64,000 nucleotides of DNA, taken from the NCBI RefSeq assembly GCF_016101585.1, contig NZ_JACFQG010000005.1:62001-126000 (forward strand). The letters run 5' to 3'. Below the pieces are notes generated by a model. The model was not told where the DNA came from. It saw only the letters and a list, made by a program, of their open reading frames with translations, and made no database searches. The first letter of the stretch is position 1, and each line of letters opens with the position of its first letter. The position numbers were made by a program, and so were the translations under genes. The stretch comes from Bifidobacterium polysaccharolyticum. Its GTDB lineage: Bacteria; Actinomycetota; Actinomycetes; Actinomycetales; Bifidobacteriaceae. This document shows, piece by piece, positions 34,625-43,111 of the stretch.

Positions 34625-36592
34625 ATGTCAAGAATCCTGGGTTTCGCCAAGAAGGTCCCCATGCTTTGGGTGGTGCTGGTCTGCGGGCTGGTCATGGGCC
34701 TGCTCTGGCACCCCTATCGCCAGGCTGCCCAATGGCTGGTCGCCGTCCTGGTGGCCGTCTCGTTGGTAGATACCCTCAAGGGGATGATCGATGACGTGCG
34801 CCAGGGCCACGTGGGCGTGGACATCCTGGCCGTGGTCGCCATCCTCTCCACCCTCGCTGTGCAGCAGTACTGGGCCAGTTGGGCCGTGGTCCTCATGCTT
34901 TACTCAGGCGACGCCATCGAGCAGTACGCAGGGAACAAGGCGCAGAACAACCTGACCGTGCTGGTCCAGGCTGCACCCCAGGTGGCCCATGTGGTCCAGG
35001 CAGAGTTGCCAGAGGGGGAGCATGCCCTTCCCAAGGAGAGCGACTGGAGCACGGTGGATGTCGATAAGGTCCGTCTGAACGACCTCCTGGTGGTCAAGCC
35101 CGGCGAGACCGTGCCCGTTGATGGTGAGCTGATCAGCCCGACCGCCACCCTGGACATGTCCACCATCAACGGCGAGCCCATGCCCCGCAGGCTCTACCAG
35201 GACGCCCAGGTCATGTCCGGAGCGGTCAACGGTTCGGGCACCTTCCTGATGCGGGCCCGGCAGCTGGCGCGGGACTCCCAGTACCAGCGAATCCTCAGCC
35301 TGGTGCGCTCCGCCCAGAACTCCCGGGCTGCAGTCGTCAGAACAGCCGACCTGATGGCGGTCCCCTTCACCGTGGTGGCCTTCATCATCGCCTGCGTGGC
35401 CTGGATCATCTCCGGCGTGCCGACCCGGTTCGCCCAGGTTCTGGTCCTGGCAACCCCCTGCCCTCTGCTGATTGCCGCCCCTGTGGCCTATATGGCCGGG
35501 ACGGGAAGGCTGGCCAAGGCGGGGCTGCTGATCAAGACCCAGGATGTGATCGAGAATCTGGGCCGGGTCTCGCATATCTTCTTCGACAAAACCGGCACGC
35601 TGACTGTCAAACGTCCCCAGGTGTCCAAGATTGACCTGCCAGACGGTGGGAAGCAGAAGGTGGATACGGACCGGATTCTGGCCATGGCGGGTGCTGTGGA
35701 GTCCTACTCGGTCCACATCCTGGCCAATGGAATAGCCGAGGCCGGGGCCGCCGCCCAGGAGCGACTGCGGGCACAGGGCAAGGGAGAGGCCCATCTGCAT
35801 GCGCGGGAGGTCCAGGAGGACTCCGGCAACGGGGTACAGGGCCAGGTCGACGGCCACCAGGTCAAGGTGGGCAGGGCCCAGTTCGTGGCTGACGGGCATT
35901 CAAGTGATTTATTCGGCCCCCTGGCGCCTGATGAGATGGCCTCCTACGTCTCTATTGATGGGGTCTTGGCCGCCAGGGTAGTCATGAAGGACGTGCCCAG
36001 GTCGGATGCCGCCCAGACCATCACCCAGCTGCGGGAGTTGGGCATCACCCGTCTGTCCATGGTCACCGGCGACAAGGAGGACTCGGCCCGGATCATTGCC
36101 GATCAGGTGGGCATCACCGACGTGCATGCCGGCCTCTTCCCCGAGGACAAGGCCAATCTGATCGCCAAGGCCTCTAGGGAGGAGCCTAACCGGCAGCCCT
36201 TCTGGGACATCTGGCTGTCTAAATTCCTGGGGGAGTCAGTGACTAAATCCATCACACTGATGGTGGGGGACGGTGTCAACGATGCTCCGGTCCTGGCCGC
36301 CGCCGACGTGGGCATGGCCATCACCGACGGGACCACTACGGCCGCCTCCGAGTCCGCCCAGGCGGTGATCATGAACGACGACATCGCCTGCCTGCCCAGG
36401 TCGATCACCATTGCCCGCAGAACCAAGCGGGTCATGCTCCAGGCGGTCATGCTGGGGCTGACCCTGGCCACGGTGGGCATGCTCTGCGCCGCCTTCGACC
36501 TGATTCCGGTGGTTGTGGGTGCCTTTACACAGGAGGCCATCGACGTGGTTTCCATCCTCTGGGCCCTGACTGCACTGATAGACCGGGACTAA
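34625..36592 (+). CDS. Heavy-metal P1B-type ATPase with TPC metal motif
   Basis: 655-residue transporter. The first membrane segments start near residue 12, and there is no N-terminal metal-binding domain. The transmembrane metal site reads TPCPLLIA (Thr277-Pro-Cys279), not the CPC of copper pumps. The phosphorylated Asp321 is in DKTGTLT, with GDGVNDAP and GMAIT near the end. A linker in the nucleotide-binding domain (about 365-420) is enriched in His and Glu. TPC or SPC motifs are seen in P1B-4-type Co/Zn/Fe pumps; the substrate here is not known. The ATG at 34625 follows GGGGAAG by about 6 nt; the in-frame start at 34493 falls inside a terminator and is rejected. Confidence 0.85.
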   Translation: MSRILGFAKKVPMLWVVLVCGLVMGLLWHPYRQAAQWLVAVLVAVSLVDTLKGMIDDVRQGHVGVDILAVVAILSTLAVQQYWASWAVVLMLYSGDAIEQYAGNKAQNNLTVLVQAAPQVAHVVQAELPEGEHALPKESDWSTVDVDKVRLNDLLVVKPGETVPVDGELISPTATLDMSTINGEPMPRRLYQDAQVMSGAVNGSGTFLMRARQLARDSQYQRILSLVRSAQNSRAAVVRTADLMAVPFTVVAFIIACVAWIISGVPTRFAQVLVLATPCPLLIAAPVAYMAGTGRLAKAGLLIKTQDVIENLGRVSHIFFDKTGTLTVKRPQVSKIDLPDGGKQKVDTDRILAMAGAVESYSVHILANGIAEAGAAAQERLRAQGKGEAHLHAREVQEDSGNGVQGQVDGHQVKVGRAQFVADGHSSDLFGPLAPDEMASYVSIDGVLAARVVMKDVPRSDAAQTITQLRELGITRLSMVTGDKEDSARIIADQVGITDVHAGLFPEDKANLIAKASREEPNRQPFWDIWLSKFLGESVTKSITLMVGDGVNDAPVLAAADVGMAITDGTTTAASESAQAVIMNDDIACLPRSITIARRTKRVMLQAVMLGLTLATVGMLCAAFDLIPVVVGAFTQEAIDVVSILWALTALIDRD

Positions 36593-36679
36593 GGCTATTC
36601 GCGACGCTTGGTGAAAGTCCCGGGGATGGAGCCCGACTAGCTCTGTTTCCGCCCGCCGCTTTGCGTTAGGCTGACAAGC

Positions 36680-38176
36680 ATGAGCGATAATAATGTCAAC
36701 GATTCCACCATGCCCGCACCGGCCCGCGGCGAGGAAGCCGGCTCACCCCTGCGCGTGGCCGTCATAGGCGCGGGGCCTGCAGGGGTCTATGCCTCTGACA
36801 TCCTGCTGCGGCAGCTGCGGGAGAAGGGCGCCGATCTGGGTCTGGGCGACCGGGCCCGTATCGATTTGTTCGAGAAGCTGCCCGTTCCCTTCGGCCTGGT
36901 CCGTTACGGCGTGGCCCCGGACCATCCCAGCATCAAGTACATCGCCGGCGCCTTGGAGAAGACCCTGGACAACCCCGAGATCCACCTCTATGCGGATGTG
37001 GAGTTCGGCAAGGACGTCAACCTGGATGATCTGCTTCAGCGCTACGATGTGGTGCTCTTCGCCACCGGCGCCGTGGACGACCGCCCTCTGGAGATCGCCG
37101 GCCATGAGCTTGATGGCGTTCACGGGGCCGCCCACTTCGTCGAGTGGTATGACGGCTATCCTGACGCTGACCAGGACTGGCCCCTAGATGCCAAGCAGGT
37201 GGCCGTCATCGGAGGCGGGAATGTGGCCATGGATGTCTCCAGAATCCTGATGCGCCGGGCCGACGACCTGCTGGGCACGGACATCCCCGATAATGTCTAC
37301 CAGGGGATCCAGGGCAACCAGGCCCGTGAGCTGCACATGTTCATCCGTCGCGGTCCGGCCCAGGCCAAGTTTTCGGTCCAGGAGCTGCGTGAGCTGGAGA
37401 AGCTGCCCGGGGTGCAAATCGTCATCGACGAGGAGGACTTCGACCTGGACCAGGAGACCATCGACCGGGCCGGTGCCGACAAGCTGACCCGGCAGATGCT
37501 GGAGGAGCTCTTCACCATTAGGGAGATGGCCGAGGACATGGCTGAGGACGGCGGCGTCGACTTCGAAGGCAACCCCGCCGACCGCCATTTCTATATGCAC
37601 TTCTACCGGATGCCCGCCGCAATCATCGGCCAGGACGGCAAGGTGACCGGCATTCGTGTGGAGAAGAGCAAGGTCACACCCGAGGGCACCATGGAGGAGA
37701 CCGGCCAGTACGAGGAGTACCCGGTACAGGCCGTCTATCACGCCATCGGCTACAAGCCTGCCGAGGTTCCCGGCGTTCCTTATGACTTCTCCGGCTACAC
37801 CCTTTCCAACGTCCATGGTCGCGTGACCACTGCTCCCGAAGGGCAGGACGGCCGACCCATCGACCGTCTTTACGCAACGGGCTGGGCCAAGCGAGGACCT
37901 GTGGGGTTGATCGGATCCACCAAGTCCGATGCCCTGGAGACCATCGGCAACATGCTGGATGACCTGGCCGCCAGCCCGACTCGCGGCCGCTTTGCCCAGG
38001 ACCGGGACGACGATTCAATTGACCGTTTTCTGGCGGGCAAGGGCATCCAGCCTATCGACTTCGCCGGCTGGAAGCGGGTGGATGCCTACGAGCGGGCTGA
38101 GGGTGCCAAGGTAGGCCGCGAGCACATCAAGGTCATCGATCCAGACCAGCTCCGCCAGCTCGCCCACGGCGAGTAG
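36680..38176 (+). CDS. fprA: Ferredoxin/flavodoxin-NADP+ reductase, FprA-like (adrenodoxin-reductase family)
   Basis: 498-residue flavoprotein. FAD-binding GAGPAGVYA begins about residue 36, the family hallmark PVPFGLVRYGVAPDHP follows, and the NADPH-binding GGGNVAMD lies near residue 178. RGPAQAKF and GWAKRGPVGLIGSTKSDA are also typical of mycobacterial FprA and mitochondrial adrenodoxin reductase. It supplies electrons to ferredoxin-dependent enzymes. The start has no SD; TAGGCT lies 7 nt before the ATG, so translation could be leaderless. The first 20 residues are low-complexity and non-conserved. Confidence 0.93.
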   Translation: MSDNNVNDSTMPAPARGEEAGSPLRVAVIGAGPAGVYASDILLRQLREKGADLGLGDRARIDLFEKLPVPFGLVRYGVAPDHPSIKYIAGALEKTLDNPEIHLYADVEFGKDVNLDDLLQRYDVVLFATGAVDDRPLEIAGHELDGVHGAAHFVEWYDGYPDADQDWPLDAKQVAVIGGGNVAMDVSRILMRRADDLLGTDIPDNVYQGIQGNQARELHMFIRRGPAQAKFSVQELRELEKLPGVQIVIDEEDFDLDQETIDRAGADKLTRQMLEELFTIREMAEDMAEDGGVDFEGNPADRHFYMHFYRMPAAIIGQDGKVTGIRVEKSKVTPEGTMEETGQYEEYPVQAVYHAIGYKPAEVPGVPYDFSGYTLSNVHGRVTTAPEGQDGRPIDRLYATGWAKRGPVGLIGSTKSDALETIGNMLDDLAASPTRGRFAQDRDDDSIDRFLAGKGIQPIDFAGWKRVDAYERAEGAKVGREHIKVIDPDQLRQLAHGE

Positions 38177-38339
38177 GCGATCGGTCTTAGGCCGTCAGTG
38201 GCAGGGTCTGGATGAGGTTTCATAAACCACGTCCAGGCCCTGTTTCTTGATCTGGCTACCGGGTGCTCACAGCGGACGGATAGACTCGGCGCAGCTATCA
38301 TTGTCGTTAGAGCCCCTCACGGAATCGAAGGAGCGTGGC

Positions 38340-39521
38340 ATGGCTAATCTGACTCTCTATCCGGCAACCCTGCAGTGGGCCGTTGAGGAGAGTGATGCCG
38401 ATCCGGTGGCCCTGTCCCGGCGCCGGGGGCTTGGCCAGTTGCCGGATTGGCTGGAATCCAAGGAACCCGTGTCCGTATCCTTCAACAAGGTTGAGCAGCT
38501 CAGCAGGGCCCTGCATGTTCCTTTCGGCGCCTTGGTTAGGTCGGTCGTGCCCCAGCGTCGCCTTGAGCCTCTGGTCCGGTACCGTACCGTAGGCAATACG
38601 TCTGTGCAGCCCAGCAAAAACCTGCAGGACACCATCGACCAGATGCGATTCAGGCAGGAATGGGCCAGGGACGAATTGCTTGAGTCCGGCTTGGACGCCA
38701 ACCCGCTGGTCGGTTCGGTACAGGATGCCGAGCATGACGATGCCCTGGCTGATGCGCTTCGCTCCACCCTTGGACTGGATGGGCGCTCTGCCTGGGAGGG
38801 CGGCAATTCCATCGACCGTTTCCGTCAGCTCAAGGAACGGGCATCCAATGCGGGCATCATGATCATGCTCAATTCCCAGGTGGGTTCCGTGAGTTCTCGA
38901 AAACTGGATCTTCAGGAATTCCGTGGATTCGTGCTGATCGACGACATGGCTCCGCTGGTGTTCATCAACAGAAACGATTCCTTTGACGGCATGATCTTCA
39001 CTCTGATTCACGAGGTGGGCCACGTACTGCTGGGCACTCAGGAGCTCTTCGACGGCATTGGCGGCCAAGGGAATCGCAAGGCCATGGAGCGCGCTATAAA
39101 CCGGGCAGTGGTAAAGGCCGTGATCGACGATGAGCGCTTCCGACAGGTGTGGCGAGAGCAGCTGGAAGAGGGGCAAAAACCGGCCGATGCTGCCGAGTCC
39201 ATAGCTGATGACTTCCACCTGAGTGCCTTGGCTATGGGCATACAAGCCCATCAGTTCGGCTTGACTGGCGAAGATACGCTTGAGGAACTGCAGACACGAA
39301 TGAATCGGCATCTTCAGGACAAGGCAACTCGCCATCAGGATCCGGAATCCCATGGCAATGGCAACAGGACCAACGCCTCCAGGGTCGATACCGGTTTCGT
39401 CCGCCTGGTCAATGCCGCCATGGACGGGGGCAGATTGGCTCCAACCGAAGGCTTCGACCTGGTGGGGGTGCGTTCTCCGCAGTCTTATCAGGGTTTGATT
39501 CGTGAAAAGAAGCTGATATGA
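38340..39521 (+). CDS. ImmA/IrrE-family metallopeptidase with N-terminal Xre-like region (COG2856)
   Basis: 393-residue protein. The zinc peptidase motif HEVGH is at residues 224-228, in the context FTLIHEVGHVLLG. The N-terminal 70 residues (QWAVEESDADPVALSRRRG, then FNKVEQLSRALHVPFGAL) resemble an Xre-type HTH with the COG2856 extension. The ATG at 38340 has AAGGAG 6 nt upstream. Its stop overlaps the DUF4411 gene in ATGA. This pair (Xre-COG2856 plus DUF4411) has been predicted as a toxin-antitoxin module from gene-neighbourhood analysis. Here it most likely acts as the antitoxin or regulator. Phage-like ImmA or IrrE stress regulators are the alternatives. Confidence 0.83.
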   Translation: MANLTLYPATLQWAVEESDADPVALSRRRGLGQLPDWLESKEPVSVSFNKVEQLSRALHVPFGALVRSVVPQRRLEPLVRYRTVGNTSVQPSKNLQDTIDQMRFRQEWARDELLESGLDANPLVGSVQDAEHDDALADALRSTLGLDGRSAWEGGNSIDRFRQLKERASNAGIMIMLNSQVGSVSSRKLDLQEFRGFVLIDDMAPLVFINRNDSFDGMIFTLIHEVGHVLLGTQELFDGIGGQGNRKAMERAINRAVVKAVIDDERFRQVWREQLEEGQKPADAAESIADDFHLSALAMGIQAHQFGLTGEDTLEELQTRMNRHLQDKATRHQDPESHGNGNRTNASRVDTGFVRLVNAAMDGGRLAPTEGFDLVGVRSPQSYQGLIREKKLI

Positions 39522-40117
39522 CTGCTACTCTCTACCTGCCTGATTCCAACATCTTCATCGCCTCCTACCGGCTCAACCATCCTTTCGACTACAAGGAGTT
39601 CCACCCCTTCTGGCGATGGATGGAAAAACTGGCTGAGGACAGGTCGATTGCCATGGTGGATGTCGTCTACGACGAGCTGGTCAACGAGCAGGCTGCCGAT
39701 CCCGATATGTTGGATCTTTGGGTGCGTGCAGTGTTCAAAGGCCGCCAAATAAGTCATAAGGACGACAGGTATGCACAGGTCTATGCGAAAATCCAGGATT
39801 ATCTGGTCACCTGTGGGCAGTATACGGAAGGCTCGCGCCAATACTGGGAGTCAGAGGGCAAGGCGGATCCCTGGCTGATTGCCGTGGCCAAGGTCGAGGG
39901 GGCGGTCATTGTGACGGATGAGGCCCGGGTTCCGCTACAACAGGGACAGCACATGAAGAAAGAGCCCAGGATTCCTAACATCGCAGACCAGTTTGGGGTG
40001 AAGACCATGAATCTTCGCCGGTTCTTCGATGCCAACGGGAGGTTGAAGAAGGCCCAATATGTTCCTTCTGAGCCTAAAAGCAGGAGAAAGGCTGCGAGCC
40101 AACCAGGCCTGTTCTGA
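39518..40117 (+). CDS. DUF4411-family PIN-like protein (probable toxin partner)
   Basis: 199-residue protein of the DUF4411 family, structurally PIN-like. Acidic residues are spaced as in PIN nucleases: Asp9 (YLPDSNIFI), Glu53 (YDELVNEQ), Asp117 (GKADPWLIA) and Asp134 (VTDEARV). It is translated immediately after the ImmA-like gene (ATGA overlap), which suits a tightly balanced pair. No signal peptide or membrane helix is seen. RNase activity has not been shown for this protein; the assignment is from family and neighbour. Confidence 0.78.
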   Translation: MTATLYLPDSNIFIASYRLNHPFDYKEFHPFWRWMEKLAEDRSIAMVDVVYDELVNEQAADPDMLDLWVRAVFKGRQISHKDDRYAQVYAKIQDYLVTCGQYTEGSRQYWESEGKADPWLIAVAKVEGAVIVTDEARVPLQQGQHMKKEPRIPNIADQFGVKTMNLRRFFDANGRLKKAQYVPSEPKSRRKAASQPGLF

Positions 40118-40203
40118 GCAGACAGTAGGGGAGGAGCCCGGCAGTCCCATCTTTTCAGCGGTCGTTCAGCAAAAATTCAGCGGCATTGTCTACCATGGAA
40201 CCC

Positions 40204-41139
40204 ATGAATGGCAAGCTGAAGGTTCACGGACATTTCAACGGCCTGAAAACGACGCTTTTGTTCGCCCTTATGTGGGCCGTTATCATGCTCATCTGGTGGC
40301 TGACCGGCGGTCGCCAGGGGACGCTGGGCATCTATATCCTCATAGGCCTGGCCACCACTTTCGGATCCTACTGGTTCTCCGACAAGGTGGCGATCGCCTC
40401 CATGCATGCCCGGCCGGTCAGCGAGCAGGAGGCTCCCGACCTCTACCGGATCGTCCGAGAACTGTCGGGGAGAGCCGGCAAGCCCATGCCCCGCATCTAC
40501 ATTGCACCCACTGACTCGCCCAACGCTTTCGCTACAGGCCGCAACGAGCGCCATGCTGCCGTCTGCTGCACCCAGGGGATCCTGCGCATCCTCAACGAGC
40601 GAGAGATTCGCGGGGTGCTGGGCCACGAGCTCATGCATGTCTACAACCATGACATCCTGACCTCTGCCGTGGCTTCGGCCATGGCTACGGTCATCACCTA
40701 CCTGGGTTACTCCCTCATGTATTTCGGCGGTGACAGCCGGGACAGGGATAGTGATTCCGGCGTCTTCGGCCTCCTGGGCGTGCTGATCAGCTCGATTCTG
40801 GCCCCTCTGGGTGCTTCCCTGATCCAAATGGCCATTTCGCGCACCCGTGAATATGACGCCGACGAGGACGGCAGCCGGCTGACTGGGGACCCGGCGGCTC
40901 TGGCGTCGGCGCTGAACAAAATATCCTACGGGTCTCAGGCTGCGCCTATGCCGCAGACCGCCGGCACCCAGAGCGCCGCTGCCATGATGATCGAGAATCC
41001 CTTTTCCGTCAAGGGATTCAGCAGGCTCTTCTCCACTCATCCGCCCACCGATGAGCGCATCGCCCGCCTGATGCAGATGAGTCAGGAGATGGGGCAGACC
41101 CAGGTGAATTCCGGGCATGGAGCTCAGGTGGGGTACTGA
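40204..41139 (+). CDS. htpX: HtpX-family membrane zinc metalloprotease
   Basis: 311-residue integral membrane protease of the M48B family. Two N-terminal helices are followed by the zinc motif HELMH (His141-Glu142, His145) in the context LGHELMHVYNHD, then two more helices and a third zinc ligand in EYDADEDG. It degrades misfolded membrane proteins. Two starts are possible: ATG 40195 and ATG 40204. The second gives the typical start MNGKLKVHGHFNGLKT. TACCAT (40191-40196) ends 7 nt before it, with no SD, suggesting a leaderless mRNA. It is monocistronic, 86 bp after the DUF4411 gene. Confidence 0.9.
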   Translation: MNGKLKVHGHFNGLKTTLLFALMWAVIMLIWWLTGGRQGTLGIYILIGLATTFGSYWFSDKVAIASMHARPVSEQEAPDLYRIVRELSGRAGKPMPRIYIAPTDSPNAFATGRNERHAAVCCTQGILRILNEREIRGVLGHELMHVYNHDILTSAVASAMATVITYLGYSLMYFGGDSRDRDSDSGVFGLLGVLISSILAPLGASLIQMAISRTREYDADEDGSRLTGDPAALASALNKISYGSQAAPMPQTAGTQSAAAMMIENPFSVKGFSRLFSTHPPTDERIARLMQMSQEMGQTQVNSGHGAQVGY

Positions 41140-41174
41140 GAGGTCGAGCAGTTTTACGTCCCTGTCGATAGGAG

Positions 41175-41846
41175 ATGATGCCTGGGATGACGGAGACCAT
41201 CAATCTGGCCATCGTCGACGATCAGGAGCTGGTCAGAGCAGGACTGGTCTCGATACTGGCTGATGAGGACGATATCAAGATTGTCGCGGATGCAGCCAGT
41301 GCCCGGGAGCTTCTGGAGCACCCTCGCCTGAGAGATGTCGATGTGGCCCTGGTTGACTGCCGTATGCCTGACATTGACGGGATTCGCCTCATCGACATCT
41401 TGCGTAAGAGAGGACTGAAAGCCCGATGCATCGCACTGACGGCATTCGACGAGGATGAGAACCTTGTGGGAAGCATCAAGGCTGGAGCATATGGGCACCT
41501 GCTCAAAGACGCCGATGCAGAGGAGATCATCGGCACCGTGCATAGGGTCTATAGGGGTGAACGCGTCCTCGGGACTGCAGAGTCGGGTAGGCTGATGGAC
41601 CTCATCAGCAGGGAAGGCGAACCGTCGCAGCTTGTCAAAGCAGCGGGAGGAGTCAACGTAGCCGACGACTTCGATCGGACTGACCGTCAGATCATCGACA
41701 TGATTGTGGCTGGTTTAACCAACAGGGAGATTGCCGATCATCTCTGCCTGTCCCTGGGCACGGTCAGAAACCGCGTCAGTAGCATTTTCGACAAAACCGG
41801 CGTGCGCAATCGCACCGAGTTGGCCATGACCTCAAGGCGGTCATGA
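41175..41846 (+). CDS. NarL/LuxR-type response regulator
   Basis: 223-residue response regulator. The receiver domain has the DD pair at 15-16, phospho-acceptor Asp61 (VALVDCRMPD), Thr in LTAF and Lys in LLKD. A C-terminal LuxR HTH follows (LTNREIADHLCLSLGTVRNRVSSIF). Three ATGs (41175, 41178, 41187) compete; AGGAG sits directly before the first, and the third gives the most typical N-terminus (MTETINLAIVDDQ). Its stop overlaps the kinase ATG. It probably regulates the adjacent ABC exporter through paired GACANNTGTC sites at 43043-43073. Confidence 0.9.
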   Translation: MMPGMTETINLAIVDDQELVRAGLVSILADEDDIKIVADAASARELLEHPRLRDVDVALVDCRMPDIDGIRLIDILRKRGLKARCIALTAFDEDENLVGSIKAGAYGHLLKDADAEEIIGTVHRVYRGERVLGTAESGRLMDLISREGEPSQLVKAAGGVNVADDFDRTDRQIIDMIVAGLTNREIADHLCLSLGTVRNRVSSIFDKTGVRNRTELAMTSRRS

Positions 41847-43018
41847 GCCTGTCAGAAACTGAGTCGTCTCAGGAGCGGAAACCAGGGTCCCTCCCATACG
41901 TGGGCCTGGTGGAGGTCGCTTCGTTCTGCTGCTCCTTCCTGTGGTCAAAATATGGCAATCCTCTCAACTTCTTCCTCTTCCAGACGGTCATGGTGTCGGC
42001 CTGGCTGGGTTATAGGCTGATTCGGCGACGTATTCCTGCCCTCATTTGTGGGGGCCTTCTCATCGCGGTTTGTCTGGCAGCCACTCTCTTCGACAATCCG
42101 CCGCAGATGTTTCTCACCACCATCGTGACCGTGGATGTTCTCTTCGCCTTTCCGGAGATCTGGACCTGGGTCGCAGTAGGAGGGGAAATAGGGGTCTACA
42201 TTCTGCATATGGCATGGAGGGGAGAATGGCGACGGGACTCCTGGGGCGATACGGTCCTGAACCTGGCTCTGATCGTCTTCTTCGCGGTGGCTTTCCTCTT
42301 TTACGCACGGGCCAGCCGTCTGCTCATTGAAAAGAACCGGCAGCTCGCCAGGCAGTCGCTCACAATAGAAAGCCTGGCCCTAGCTAAGGAGCGGGCAGAG
42401 ATGGCCTCGCAGATGCATGATTCGATTGGTCAGTACCTATCGGCCATGCACATGGAGCTTGAGGCGGCGCAAAGGACCCTGCACAAGGGTTCATCCATCG
42501 ACCGGGCCCTCACCCATGTGATCAAGGCCGAAGACATCGATAAGAAGGCACTGGCTCAGGTACGTCAGCAGGCCAGGGCTTTGAACCCGGCTGCCTTTGG
42601 CGGGGAGCTGACCAAGGAGTCGATTGTCGGTCTGGCAGACTCCTTTGAATCCACAGGTCTGCATGTGACCGCTACGGTGAATGGGAGCCTGGAGGGCCTG
42701 TCATCGCAGAATAAGGTCCTTATCTACCGGGCCTTGCAGGAGACTTTGACCAACGTGGTCCGTCACGCACATGCCTCCTCCGCCTCGATTGTTATTGATC
42801 TGGCACCGAGAACCCTTCGCCTGTGTGTGACGGACGACGGGGTGGGTCCTGGCAAAGGGTCTGGTCGGTTTGTGCCGGGCTTCGGCCTGTCCTCCCTTGA
42901 GCAGAGGGTAAAGGACTTGGGCGGCTTCTTGCAGGTAGGACCGGCAGAGACAGCGGAGTCTTCCCGAGGTACCCGGGTAATACTCTCCCTTCCATTGACC
43001 GCGGATTCTTGCAGGTAA
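41843..43018 (+). CDS. HisKA_3-type sensor histidine kinase
   Basis: 391-residue membrane kinase. About five N-terminal hydrophobic helices (residues 14-155) make a membrane-embedded sensor without a large extracellular domain. A coiled linker leads to the HisKA_3 dimerisation box with the phospho-acceptor His192 (MHDSIGQY), then the HATPase_c domain with QETLTNVVRHAHAS (N box) and DDGVGPG (G1). It is translated through ATGA after the response regulator, so they form one two-component system. Intramembrane-type sensors next to an ABC exporter often respond to antimicrobial peptides or envelope stress; that is inferred here. Confidence 0.9.
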   Translation: MSLSETESSQERKPGSLPYVGLVEVASFCCSFLWSKYGNPLNFFLFQTVMVSAWLGYRLIRRRIPALICGGLLIAVCLAATLFDNPPQMFLTTIVTVDVLFAFPEIWTWVAVGGEIGVYILHMAWRGEWRRDSWGDTVLNLALIVFFAVAFLFYARASRLLIEKNRQLARQSLTIESLALAKERAEMASQMHDSIGQYLSAMHMELEAAQRTLHKGSSIDRALTHVIKAEDIDKKALAQVRQQARALNPAAFGGELTKESIVGLADSFESTGLHVTATVNGSLEGLSSQNKVLIYRALQETLTNVVRHAHASSASIVIDLAPRTLRLCVTDDGVGPGKGSGRFVPGFGLSSLEQRVKDLGGFLQVGPAETAESSRGTRVILSLPLTADSCR

Positions 43019-43040
43019 CTTCTGCAGTGCAGCGGACGCA

Positions 43041-43103
43041 GTGACATTTGTCCTCCTGATGGTGACATCTGTCGGTAGCATCTCCACTATCCGTCGATAT
43101 AGC
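43041..43103 (+). promoter_or_regulatory. Paired GACANNTGTC sites and -10 box upstream of the ABC exporter
   Basis: Two copies of GTGACATYTGTC start at 43041 and 43062, exactly 21 bp apart. Each holds the palindrome GACANNTGTC (43043-43052 and 43064-43073). TATAGC at 43098-43103 lies 8 nt before the ATG at 43112. The second site abuts where a -35 would be. Two sites, two helical turns apart, suit binding by a NarL-type regulator dimer pair. Confidence 0.6.
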
Positions 43104-43111
43104 TTGGCCCT

